From contig CM049307.1 of assembly GCA_026874595.1 (NCBI GenBank), positions 72,640,643 to 72,704,642 of the forward strand: a stretch of DNA of 64,000 nt, written 5' to 3'. A program made the position numbers and the translations under genes. The first letter of the stretch is position 1, and each line of letters starts with the position of its first letter. Positions 47,641 through 59,156 of this stretch are shown piece by piece. The stretch is from Sipunculus nudus (lineage: Eukaryota > Annelida > Sipuncula > Golfingiida > Sipunculidae). The notes below the pieces were generated by a model. That model saw only the letters and a list, made by a program, of their open reading frames with translations. It did not search any database and was not told where the DNA came from.

Positions 47641-48493
47641 ACATAATCTGATGGAAATGGAAAACAAGAAAATACTTGAGGAAAACAAACAACTAGAGTG
47701 TCAAAATAACACACTTGAAAAAGAACTGTTAATTCTTCAGTCCAAGGTGGATGCTGTTTCAGGGTCATTGTTGCAAACTGAGATCCACTCATTACAAGGA
47801 ACCATAAAGTCAACAAAAATGACTTTCAGAGTGTTAAAGATAGATTTGAGAAAACAGAACAATTAACACAGTCTAACTGTGTATCCATTAAAAATATCAG
47901 GATGCGACTGAAAGTCACCAAAACCCCTCAGAATAATAACAATGGTCCAACATATTCTTCAGTATTGAGTCATACAGAGGTTTTTACTGCTCCGCCTTAC
48001 CCAGTTTCATGTCCGTCTATGAATGTTCAGTCAAAACAAAGTGACCGTGTCAGTATTCCGTTCGAGTGCCCTCCCTGGGATGGGAAGAAGTGCGTTGTTC
48101 CCTGGAATTTACCGATAGGACTACCACTACCTAAGCTAGGGATGCTGCGGTCTCCAGTAAAAACCAGCAGACGTGTGCGGTTAATGTGAGCACAATAGAA
48201 GGGTTGGATAAGTGTGATTCAGGTCGAGAGACTTGTTGTAGGTCAATTGATTTAAATGTTAAATTGATTCCTGTTATATCTCGACACAACACAATGTATT
48301 AACGTCCAAAAACTCTAAACATTATTATGTATTATGTGGGTAACATTCCGAACAGACTGAATGAACAGAAATTGTACAAATTTTTGCAAGATAATGATGT
48401 GATTGTGTTAGATGTAGTTATGTTACCAAGCAGGAATAATACAAGAAAGGCAGCAAAAATAACAGTTGACGTACACGTTACTCTGTTGAAGAC
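47641..48493 (+). pseudogene. LINE ORF1 remnant: coiled coil and RRM-like domain
   Basis: Three phases carry successive parts: a coiled coil (47,651-47,866; ENKKILEENKQLECQNNTLE), a proline-rich linker (47,902-48,189), and an RRM-like segment (48,318-48,493) with YYVGNIPNR resembling an RNP motif. ORF1 of such LINEs makes an RNA-binding chaperone. At least two frameshifts make it non-functional. The frame is cut at 48,493 by the Ty3/gypsy element and resumes in phase after 53,178 for eight codons to TAA at 53,200-53,202. Confidence 0.65.
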
Positions 48494-48673
48494 TGTTATG
48501 TCCCACAGAAGAACCAGACCGAATAAAATGGCATAAACGGAACAAAACTTTAATCCAGGTTCCTAGTCATACATCAACATGGCCGATCCGCCTAACTCTG
48601 CGTCCGGTCACGTGATCCCCAAAAACACATGCCAAAACCCAAACTCGGTTACGGAAAGTGGAAATACATAACA
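48494..48673 (-). repeat. 3' LTR of the Ty3/gypsy element
   Basis: 180 bp, TG...CA with 7-bp inverted ends. It differs from the other LTR at one T/C site near 48,530 and one C/T site near 48,642. Confidence 0.95.
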
Positions 48674-48682
48674 TCTCCTCCC
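48674..48682 (-). other. Polypurine tract
   Basis: GGGAGGAGA on the minus strand directly abuts the 3' LTR, where plus-strand DNA synthesis is primed. Confidence 0.85.
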
Positions 48683-48882
48683 ATCTTAGCTGAGACATCG
48701 CTTAATAAAGTTTTACCATAATTACATGTGAACTGGAGCAGTGGTATAAGTATCCAGATGTGTGTAATATAGTAAGTACAACTGATTACGAGTAAATGTA
48801 AAATTAAAACAAGTCTATACTTTGACATGTTAATGAAACAAAATAAAAACATCAAACATCGCTATACTGTGGCTCACACAAT

Positions 48883-51800
48883 TTACCAGTCTAACCTCTT
48901 TGGTTTCCGGATTACTCGTTTTGGTCGACTCTGAACCAAAGAGTTATCAACACGCGAGCTACTCTTACTATTAGCCAAAGTGTCATCAGAACTATTCGAG
49001 TTCTCATGCGCAACAGAAGATGTATCACATGAAGTACAAGCTTCAGCATCAGAGTCTTTAGCTTGAGTGTCACAAAAAGTGGTATCAATAGCAATAGGAA
49101 TCTCAGGCTGATAAACATTTGAATTACTCACAGGCACAGAGTCATTTGGTACAACTGGCACGGGTAACTGAGTAGGCCCTGAAGATCTCTGTACTTCAGG
49201 TGCAGGCTCATTCTGTGGCAATTCACCATTAACAACATCATCATAACACAATTTCACATGATCCATATGACGCCTCCAGACGCGACCATCAGACAATCGG
49301 ACAGTGAAACTAACAGGACTCAACTGTTCCTGTATCACACCAGAGACCCATTTGGGGCCCTTCATGAAATTTCTCGCGTAAACTTTGTCTCCAATAAAGA
49401 AACTACGCTGTTTGGCTTTCATATCATAGTGGTTCTTCATTTGTTCTTGTTTCTTTAGCACAACTGCCTCTGTATCAGGTCTAAGCAAATCAAACCTTGA
49501 CCTTAACTGGCGCTTCATGAGTAAAACTGAGGGTGATTCGTTTGTCGTAGCATGCGGAGTGATATTGTACGTCAGCAAGAATCTGTTCAATCGCGATTCC
49601 AGGGATCCTTCTTTGGATTTCTTTAACCCATTTTTGATAGACTGTACCGCTCTCTCAGCCAACCCATTACTTGATGGGTGGTACGGTGACACTTTAATGT
49701 GGCAATTCCATTCATATCACAGAATGTCTGGAACTTCTGATTTGCAAAAGATGGTCCATTATCGGAGACGATAGAACATGGGAGCCCATGCATAGCAAAC
49801 GAGTGGCGAAGTTTATCCAGAGTCACCTCCGCACTACTGGAAGTGGTCACATGAGCATCTATAAATTTACTATTAGCATCCACAATCACTAGGATCATTT
49901 TCCCTTCAAAAGGACCAGCAAAATCGATATGGATTCGACTCCAGGGTGTCGAAGGCCAAATCCAAGGCTGCAACGGTGCAACTGGTGGCTTCCTACCCAC
50001 TTGTTGGCACATCTGACATTGCCGTACTGTCATCTCAATGTCACTATCAAGTTTAGGCCACCAAAAGTAAGAGTGGCATAAAGCTTTCATCAGCACTATT
50101 CCTTGGTGTGTATCGTGCAAGTCAGACAACAGTATCTCTCGGAACTTCTTGGGAATGATCACACGCGTGCCCCAAATCAAACAACTGTTCTGCACAGACA
50201 ATTCATGTCGTTTCGGGTAATACGGCCGCAATTCATTATCATCTGGCATAGTGGCAGGCCATCCATGTAACGTGTACTGCAGAACTCGACTCAACTCAGG
50301 ATCATTCCTAGTTTCCTGAGCAATATGTTTTGCTGTGACAATAGACGAAGTATCCACAAACTCCATCGACAACAATATTTCAGGAGGGTCTTGCTCACAA
50401 GCAGGTTGTTTCCGGGCAGGCAGTCGACTTAAGGCGTCAGCATTACAGTGATCTTTGCCAGGACGGTAAACCAGGCTGTAGTCATATGCACCCAATAACA
50501 GAGTCCATCGCTGGATGCGGGCAGATGCCATCAATGATATTGCCTTAGTTTCTTTGAACAGCCCCAACAGTGGCTTGTGATCGGTAACTATAGTAACACT
50601 ACGTCCATACACATATCTGTGGAAATGTTTAAGACCAAAAATCACTGAAAGGGCTTCTTTTTCCACTTGTGCATATTTTTGTTCCGCAGGTGCTAACATG
50701 CGCGACGCATACGCAACTGGCCGTTGTTCTCCTGTTGGCATTTCGTGTGAGAGGACAACTCCCAGACCGTATGGGCTAGCATCACATTCCAAGTACAATT
50801 TCAAATCAGGCTGGTAGTGTACAAGCACTTGTGATGATTGAAGCATTTCTTTGCTTCTCAGAAAAGCACTGGCCTGTTGTTCACCCCAGTGCCATTTAGT
50901 GTCCTTATGTAACAAAGCATACAAAGGTTTCAATATCGTACTAGCATGCGGTAGAAACTTATTGTAGTAGTTCAGCATCCCTAAATAACTACGCAGCTCT
51001 GAGCTGTTGCTCGGAGCTGGTGCCTCTGTGATGCCTTGCACTTTCTCAGGATCCGGATGGATGCCTACTGCGTCAATCACATGACCAAGGTAAGAAACAC
51101 TTTCTTGAGCAAACGAACACTTACTTCGCTTCAGTCGCAACCCACTACTCTGAAGTCGATCAAGGACAGTCCTCAAATTCTGGTCGTGATCAGCTTGTGT
51201 GCTGCCGGTGACAAGAATGTCATCTAAATACACTGTGGTCATAGGTATGTCCTGTAGTAGGTTCTCAAGTGTACGTTGGAATATTCCTGGTGATGCGCTA
51301 ATTCCATAAGGTAGTCTTGTATATGCCATGAGTCCTTTCGGTGTATTGATAGTAGTAAGCATTTGTGACTCAGGGTCCAACTTGAGCTGTTGATAAGCAT
51401 TACTTAGATCTAACTTGGTAAACACAGCACCACCAGATAACTTGGCATATAACTCATCAATGTGAGGCAAAGGGTAGCTATCACCTTTAGCTACTTGATT
51501 AACAGTTAGTCTGTAATCTCCACAAATTCTCACTTCACCAGAGTTCTTCAAAACAGGGACCATGGGTGCCGCCCACTCGCTGGAAATAACAGGTTTAATC
51601 ACACCTTGTTGCTGAAGTCTATCCAACTCAGCCAGCACTTTATCTTTCATAGCAAGAGGAATGGTTCTGGCTTTATGAAATTTTGGAGTGACATTCTCCT
51701 TCACATAAATTTTGACACAAGTATCCTTCAATAAGCCTAACTCATCCTTGAAAACTTCAGGAAATTCATCAAAAAGATCAACTACCTGATGCACCTCTTG

Positions 51801-52085
51801 CCAATCAAGCTTAATCTGTTCTAGCCAGTCTCTTCCCATTAAACTTGGGCCAGTACCAGGCACTACTACTAATTTCAAGGTCTTACATTGCTGTTTGTAT
51901 TGAACACTAACACTGATTTCACCTTCCGGTACAATAATTTCACCTGTGTATGTCTTCAAAGACATTTGCGCTTTATTCAGGACTGTCTTGGAACCAGAGC
52001 ACAATAACTCATTAAACACAGTACTATTCACTATTGAGACTGAACTTCCAGTGTCAATATCCATCACTGTAGGAATACCATTGAT
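48883..52085 (-). pseudogene. Ty3/gypsy pol: protease, RT, RNase H, integrase (frameshifted)
   Basis: Residues count from the ATG at 52,067. Protease DTGS at 5-8; RT with Asp 220 and YLDD at 280-283; RNase H Asp 429, Glu 471, Asp 496, Asp 544; integrase zinc finger His 651/654 and Cys 684/687, core Asp 715 and Asp 769. Near 49,700 the phase shifts by one base. The third catalytic Glu (SSNGLAERAV) and the C-terminal GPKW module continue in the frame 48,883-49,692. The order RT-RH-INT marks Ty3/gypsy rather than Copia. An in-frame TAG at 52,086-52,088 separates it from gag in the same phase, so pol may have been made by readthrough of this stop or as one fused frame before the lesion. Confidence 0.92.
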
Positions 52086-52966
52086 CTAAAGTTCAACTTT
52101 ATATGCACCATTTGCGTTTTTACTTGACATATGATACATTTCATTATACTCTTCAGCGTTAACACGTTGCGACTCTCTCGGTGCCTTAGACTTCAAGCAC
52201 ACTTTAGCAAAGTGGTTCAGTCCGCCACAGCGAGTGCACTTTTTACCTTGTGCTGGACATTTACGGGTCTTCGGGTGTGGCCAACTACCGCCACAACGAT
52301 AACAAGTCTTTGAAGTAGAAGTATTACTAGGCCCATGGGGTTTTACTGGGGCTTTAAAGGGGGTCTTTTGTTTGAGTTTGTTTACACTCTGACTCACCGG
52401 AACCGGATGTGACGTAGGCGTGAGCTTGTCCTCCATCGCTCTTGTCTGATGACGTAAAGATTCCATTGTCCGGCCAAGTTTTAAAAGCTCTGACAAGGTT
52501 AACTGAGGCTTGAAAAGTCCTTCCTCCCTTAATTTCGATGACAGACACCGATGAATAATTTGAGATTTAATGTCCTTGTCCGGGTCATGGAATTCACAAT
52601 TGCTGGAAAGCGTACGTAAGCGAGCATAAAATGCATCCAAACTCTCTCCTACCTCCTGCCGCGCCTCTCTAAACATAAATAACTCGTACTCCACATTTCG
52701 CTTGGGGGCGAAAAAATTTGACAGAGCTGTCTGAGCGGTTTTGTATTCTCCTCGCCAACAGGTGCAGGGACTTGCAAGGTATTAAACACTGTATAAAGTT
52801 CCTCGCCGATTAAATGCAAGAGCATAGCACGCTTCTGTGCAGGTTTGTCGATGTCCGCAGCAGCTAAATAATTATCAAAACGCGCTAGCCATCTGAGCCA
52901 GCGCTGGGCCGCAGTATCCCGGGGCTCATACTCGAACATTGGCATCGAAAGACCCTCGGCAGCCAT
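52086..52966 (-). pseudogene. Ty3/gypsy gag (frameshifted)
   Basis: It begins at the ATG at 52,964-52,966, 32 nt after the 5' LTR. The N-terminal capsid part (FEYEPRDTAAQRWLRWLARF) runs in one phase to about 52,740 and then shifts by one base. The rest (52,086-52,694) carries a retrotransposon capsid segment and two nucleocapsid knuckles: an unusual CX2CX6HX5C and a canonical CX2CX4HX4C (CTRCGGLNHFAKVC). An ATG inside the LTR is open in phase but is not a likely start. Confidence 0.88.
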
Positions 52967-52980
52967 TGTGGGATCGTCAA

Positions 52981-52995
52981 CTTGTCCTGTCGCCA
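52981..52995 (-). other. tRNA primer binding site
   Basis: TGGCGACAGGACAAG begins 3 nt after the 5' LTR. The leading TGG pairs with the universal CCA end of a tRNA; I do not assign the tRNA. Confidence 0.75.
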
Positions 52996-52998
52996 AAA

Positions 52999-53178
52999 TG
53001 TTATGTCCCACAGAAGAACCAGACCGAATAAAACGGCATAAACGGAACAAAACTTTAATCCAGGTTCCTAGTCATACATCAACATGGCCGATCCGCCTAA
53101 CTCTGCGTCCGGTCACGTGATCCCCAAAAACACATGCCAAAACCTAAACTCGGTTACGGAAAGTGGAAATACATAACA
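52999..53178 (-). repeat. 5' LTR of the Ty3/gypsy element
   Basis: Same 180 bp as the left LTR, with the same inverted ends. It is followed on the right by the target duplication AAGAC. Confidence 0.95.
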
Positions 53179-53311
53179 AAGACCAGTAAGTTGGCCAGGT
53201 AATATCTATTGCCACCGTGGATAGGGCAAAGGTAAACTACTAGGTTAGATACAGGTTTACTGATCTTATTTTTGTCCTTTTTTTGTGTAGCATTTTCAGT
53301 CCACCGTTAAA

Positions 53312-55660
53312 ATTTAAGTTATGCTGCTTTAATGTGCGGGGTATCATGCCCAGCACATTAAATCACATAAGTATACATATCATGCTATTCTTTCTGTTAG
53401 CAATATTATTGATTAGGTGTAAGTGAACATTGGCTATTTCCTGATTCACTATGCTTTCTAAGAACTATTCACTCGGATTTTGATTATTTGGGTGTTTCTG
53501 ACAGTCTTCTTGACCCCCTTGATCCCTACAGAAGAGGTAAGGGAGGTGTGGCATTTTTATGGCGAAACCGGTTCATATATCTAATGACAGAATTGTTGGA
53601 ATTCGAATAAGTATGGGAAGCAACACTGATTTGTTCGTCTTTAAAGTTTATTTACCTTCATCTAACTGTACAGTTGAATATCACATGGATTGCTTTGACG
53701 GACTGTTTGATATGTATCATGAGTATTCCATGTTAGGATGTGTCATTATTTTGGGAGATTTCAATTGCGACATTACTAGGGAAGCCAGGACTTACACTAA
53801 TCAACGAATAAATGCACTGGAAAAGTTTATGAAAGACACATGGCTGTATAGCCCTGCCACATGGAAAGAAAGCCTTGGGCCTCATTACACCTTTGACCTT
53901 TATGAAAATGAATGTAGTCTTTCTTTTATAGATCATATTTTGATTCCTGAAAATATGATGCAATCACTTGTTCATGATGACACAAATGTTTCTGATTATC
54001 TGCCATTCATAATCGAGTTAAATTTGCACATACACATAAAATTGTCTGACCCTGAGGTCCGAAATCATGCCTTGAGAAAAAATTAAACTTGAAAAAAATT
54101 ATGGTATGCAAACCCCCTAGCAGAGGAACTTGTAAAATTAGAGAAACCAAAGTTAGAAATTTGCACTATAAGTGATTTGACAACCTATCATGATATGATT
54201 GTAAATACCGTGAACAGAATATTGAGAGCAGGAGTTCCTGTTAAGATGTTTAAAAGATGGCTATAACACAGGTGGAAGGAGGAAATGAAAGCTTGTCATA
54301 ATGAGATGCGAAGGAGTCGAAGGTCATGGTTACAGTCTGGTCGGCATAGAGGAGATGATATTAGGTACAAGAGATATTAAGAAGCAAAACAAATATTCTG
54401 TAGGTCTATGAGACAAATTCATTCCAAATGTGAAAGAGAATTGTTTGAGGCTATTGATACCGATGCCAGCGTAGACATATATAAACTGAGCATTTGTTAA
54501 ACAAAAGCATCGTGGTGGTCCTCTAGGTACAACAGAAATGTTGTTCAATGGTGAATGTAAAACGACCCCATCTGACATAGCCGAATCTTGGGGGAATTCA
54601 TTTCAAGAGTTATACTCGTTAGGTGTTAGCGAGTCTTATGATTCACATCACTGTCACCGCATTAATGAGAGTATAGAGTTGTTCAAAAGAGAATCGTTAA
54701 ATCAATATAATAATGTATTAGATCCTGAAATAACACAGCAGGAGGTAACAGCCGCAGTTAGGGAGCTTCTCTGTGGTAAGGCTGGTGGCCATGACTCTCT
54801 GACCAATGAACATATCAAGTATGGGAATTCAGAGCTCTGGCTGCATTTGACACACCTTTTTAATTTAATTTGGCAGTTAGAGTGGTTTCCTACTGATATA
54901 AAAAAGGGGGTTAAATAATAAGAATCCACAGAAGCATCATGAGAGTCCTGATAACTATAGAGGCATCACTCTTCTACCTATGTGTACAAATTATTTGAGA
55001 AAATTTTGTTTAATAGAATATCCAGGTGGAGTTTTTCAAAGTGTACTAATATTTTTGATGATATGCAGTGTGCATATCAGTTGCAACTGTCTTCCTTGTA
55101 TGTATCCCAAATGTTGCAGGAGTGTATATTTTATAATTTAGAAAGGCATTCCAGAGTATTTGTCTGTTTCCTCGACACCAGGAGGGCTTTTGATGTTGTG
55201 TGGCACAAAGGTTTACTATACAAATTATATACTATAGGTGTACAAGGAAAATCATGGAGAGTAATCAAGGACACCTATTCAGATATCAAGTGTGCCTTTA
55301 TGTTTTAAGGGTGTTTTTAGTGATTTGTTTGGTGTAGAATGGTCTGTACGGCAAGGAGGGGTTTTGTCACCTTGGTTGTACAAACTCTTTATAAATCAAC
55401 TTCTGGTGGACCTGAGGAACAGTGGTTATGGTGCTCAAGTAGGAAATATCTACGTTGGTTCTCCCGCACAAGCAGACGATATTGCCTTAATATCTCTGTC
55501 ACCTTCGGGTCTGCAGGGGATTGATTAACTTATGTCATGAATATAGTGGGAAGTGGAGGTTTGATTACAATGTTGATAAAACTGTGATAATGGTTTTTGA
55601 TAACAGAAGGATAGTTTTCAAACCAAGAATACCTTTTACATTAGGCAGACAATTAATTGT
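53312..55660 (+). pseudogene. LINE ORF2, 5' part: APE endonuclease and RT core
   Basis: Endonuclease motifs appear in order across several phases: CCFNVRG (53,325), SEHWLFPDS (53,423), GKGGVAFLWRN, GDFNCD (about 53,755) and SFIDHIL (about 53,925). The terminal SDH motif reads SDY (about 53,993), losing the catalytic His. RT follows: GKAGGHDSLTNEHIK, FLDTRRAFDVVW (motif A, about 55,170), RQGGVLSP (motif B) and QADDIAL (motif C). Multiple frameshifts and stops make it dead. It is an APE-type non-LTR element of the Jockey/CR1-like broad group; I do not assign a clade. It ends at the insertion at 55,661. Confidence 0.85.
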
Positions 55661-57970
55661 ATCCCCAGACAAAGTCGGGGGATACTATGTTTTCATACCC
55701 GTCCTGCCGCCGCTGCCACCGCCGCTGCCACCGCATAAAAATCTTGTTGGCATGATAACTCAAAAAATATTTCACGGATCTTTACCAAACTTGGTATATG
55801 TATAGATATGGGTGAGTGGAAGACGCCTATTTAAAATGAGGTCATGACCTTGACCAGGAGAGTGTCCTTGACCTTGAATAGTTCCAATTTTGGGGAAAAT
55901 CACACAAATTCTTAAATATCTCAAGAAATCTTGCATGGATTGATCCCAAAATCAAGTTGATGGAAGATCATGGACAGGGTTGTTATGTTCCAGAAACTTG
56001 TGGCGCCACCTATTATTCTTTACTTGTTTTTGTGCTGTTTAATACCCCCAAAATTGCTACTTGACAGTACTGTGAGCATTATAAGTCAAAAACTAATGGA
56101 CAGATTTCTTTTATATTATGCATATACATAGATATGGGTTATGGGATGTTTATTTAAATTGGGGTCATGACCTTTCTATGAGAGTGGCCTTGACCTTGAA
56201 TATTGCCATATATGGTAAAAATCTCACAAAATCATTAATTTCTCAATAAGGGATGCATGGATTGGTCCAAAAATCAACTTGACCGAAGATCTTGGATAGT
56301 AATGTCATGTACCGGAAACAGGTGGCGCCACCTTTTATTCTTTTACTTGTTTTTGTGCCGTTTAACACCCCATCATTGCCACTTAACAGTACTGTGAACA
56401 TTTTAAGTCAAAAACTAATGGACAGATTTCTTTCATATTATACATATACAAAGACATGGGTTATCGGATGATGTTTATATATATTGGGGTCATGACCTTT
56501 CCTATTAGAGTGGCCATGACCTTGAATATTGCCATATATGGTGAAAATTACACAAAATGATTAATATCTCAATAAGGGATGCATGGATTGGTCCAAAAAT
56601 CAACTTAATCGAAGATCTTGGATAGTATTGTCATGTGGCGGAAACAGGTGGCGCCACCTGTATTCTTTTACTTGTTTTTGTGTCGTTTAATACCCCCATC
56701 ATTGCCACTGTCAGCATTATAAGTAAAAAAATAATGGACAGATTTCTTTCATATTATGCATATATATAGACATGGGTTATGGGATCATGTTTATTAGCGA
56801 ACCTGTGAGCTTATGTGATGGTGCAGCATCGTGCGTCGTGTGTTGTGCGTCGTCTGTACATTAACCATAGCTATCTCAAAAACGGCAGGAGCTAGCATCA
56901 CCGAATTTTTTGCAAATATTCAGTCATCCAAAAAACTATATCGGATTCAGTTTATTTTTTTTCTAACTGCATTTTCTTAGATTTTATAGGGAAAAAGCTA
57001 AAAAAAACTTTAAAAATCTTCTTCTCTGAAACTGTCCAGCCAAATTGTCCAATATTTCACAGAAATGATCCCTGGAACAATCTTTCTCAAGTTTGTTCGA
57101 ATGGTTCCAGTTCAGAGATTTTTGGCTGAGTTACATGAGGTTGAACTTTGTTAACTGTGCAAAAAAGCATATTAAAATTTAAATCTCAGAAACAACTGGA
57201 GCTATCATCACCAAATTTTATGCCAATGTTGGTCACATGAGTCATATCTGAAATTGAGGTATTGGTGGCGCCACCTGCATCGGCCTTTTTTGTACGGGGT
57301 CATCAGTGCCCGTATCACACTGACAGCTACAAATAACTTCCTCTCTGAAACAAAATGACCAAATTGTTTAATATCGCACAGAAATGATCCTAGGGTAGTG
57401 CTTTCTGAAGTTTGTTCAAATGGTCTCAGTTCAGTGACTTTTGGCTAAGTTATGGGAAGCTGAATTTAGTCATATGCCATAACAGCCCATTTTAGCTAAG
57501 TGGCTACAAAAATCTTCTTCTCAAAAACCACTGGGCCAAATTCTTAAATCTCACACATTAGTTATCCTTAGATGTTGATAATTCAAGTTTGTTCAAATGG
57601 TCTCAGTTCAGTGACTTTTGGCTGAGTTATGGGGAGCTGAATTTAGTCATATGCCATAACAGCCAATTTTAGCTAAGTGGCTACAAAATCTTCTTCTCAA
57701 CAACCACTGGGCCAAATTCTTAAATCTCACACATTAATTATCCTGAGATGTTGATAATTCAAGTTTGTTCAAATGGTCTCAGCTCAGTGACTTTTGGCTG
57801 AGTTATGGGAAGCTGAATTTAGTCATATGCCATAACAGCCCATGTTAGCTAAGTGGCTACAAAAATCTTTTTCTCAAAAACAACTGGGCCAAATTCTTAA
57901 ATCTCACACATTAATTATCCTTAGATGTTGATAATTCAAGTTTGTTCAAATGGTTTTGATTCAGTGATTT

Positions 57971-58082
57971 TTGGCTGAGTTATGGGAAGCTTAACTTTGC
58001 CATTTTGTTGTATTTTCCCATATGAGTTGGCTGAGTTATGGGAAGCTTAACTTTGCCATTTTGTTGTATTTTCCCATATGAG
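57971..58082. repeat. Perfect 56-bp tandem duplication
   Basis: Two exact copies starting TTGGCTGAGTTATGGGAAGC and ending TTTTCCCATATGAG abut at 58,026/58,027. Identity suggests a recent slip or unequal exchange. Confidence 0.9.
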
Positions 58083-58834
58083 TTATAAACCTACAAAACG
58101 TTTTTCGACTGATGATGATACTGAGGCCAGTTTTTTTAATATTTTGCAAGAATAATTCCCTGAATCATTCTTATAATAATTGTCTTTTATGGTTCCAAAA
58201 AAAGAATTTGGCTGAATTATAAAGATTGAATTGAGTCATTTTACCAAATATGTTAGCTGTGTGAAGCAGATACATCTAGCCTAGCACCAGTTTATCAGCA
58301 TCCATTACATCATGCCTCTAGACATTTAGATTTCAGGTTATCTATGGAAAATATTGACACCTGCAAGAATGTTTTTAAAAGCTTTTAAAAAATGTAGATT
58401 TATGATATTACATATCATCTGTACACTAACTCATAATTTCTCAGGAATAGCAGGAGCTACCATCCCCAAATGTTATGCAATTATCTGTCACATATCAAAT
58501 GTTGATGGATTCATCTATTTTTGCTATCTGCATTTACTTAGATTTTACAAGGAAAAAGCTGAAAAAAAACTTGTAAAAGTCTTCTTCTTGTAAACAGTCC
58601 AGTCAAATTGTCCAAATTTTACAGAAATGATCCCAGAGGCGAGCCCTCTCAAGTTTGTTCAAATGGTTTGTGTTGGTTAAATTTTAGCAGAGTTACATAA
58701 CAGGCCAAGATTGTGCACGTTTCTTGAATAGGTTGAGAAACTGCCAACTGTTTCAGATTTGGCAACAGATCAAGAGTTCATTCAGTGCAGCCAAATATAG
58801 GTCAACAGTTCAGTCAGTGCAGCCAAGCACAAGG

Positions 58835-58926
58835 CATGTGATCACCTCATGGGCAGCATGTGATCATCTCATGGGTAGCATGTGATCACCTCATGAGTAT
58901 CATGTGATCACCTCATGGGTGTCATG
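58835..58926. repeat. 22-bp minisatellite, about four copies
   Basis: Copies of CATGTGATCACCTCATGGGT plus two variable bases follow head to tail with a few substitutions. Each contains a TGATCA palindrome. Confidence 0.85.
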
Positions 58927-59063
58927 CCCCTCAGGGCTGCATATGGAGCCAATCTGTGAGCTTATGCAATTGTGTGGCTACTGTTTCAGATTTGGCAATG
59001 GGCAAAAGGTCAGCCTGGATTTATTTATAGCTTTGGCAGACTGCCAACTGTTTCAGATTATGC

Positions 59064-59156
59064 AACAGGTCAAGAGTTCACTCAGTGCAGCCAGGTACAG
59101 GTCAAAAATTCACTCAGTCTAGCCAGGTGCAGGTCAAGAGTTCACTCAGTGCAGTA
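59064..59156. repeat. About 33-bp tandem repeat, three copies
   Basis: AGGTCAAGAGTTCACTCAGT and near variants recur three times, with the related GGTCAACAGTTCAGTCAGTG also at about 58,800. Confidence 0.7.

Larger units (their letters stand above)
48494..53178 (-). mobile_element. Ty3/gypsy LTR retrotransposon, 4,685 bp
   Basis: It is bounded by 180-bp LTRs starting TGTTATG and ending CATAACA and by a 5-bp target duplication AAGAC (48,489-48,493 and 53,179-53,183). The LTRs differ at two sites that I can see, about 1%, so it is young. Order on the minus strand is LTR, PBS, gag, protease-RT-RNase H-integrase, PPT, LTR: the Ty3 order. Two frameshifts and one stop in the coding region mean this copy is probably dead. 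It sits inside LINE ORF1. Confidence 0.95.

Noticed and set aside
52967-53050. Gag start inside the LTR
   Set aside because: The frame is open there, but these codons cross the LTR border and primer binding site; the ATG at 52,966 gives the normal gag N-terminus.
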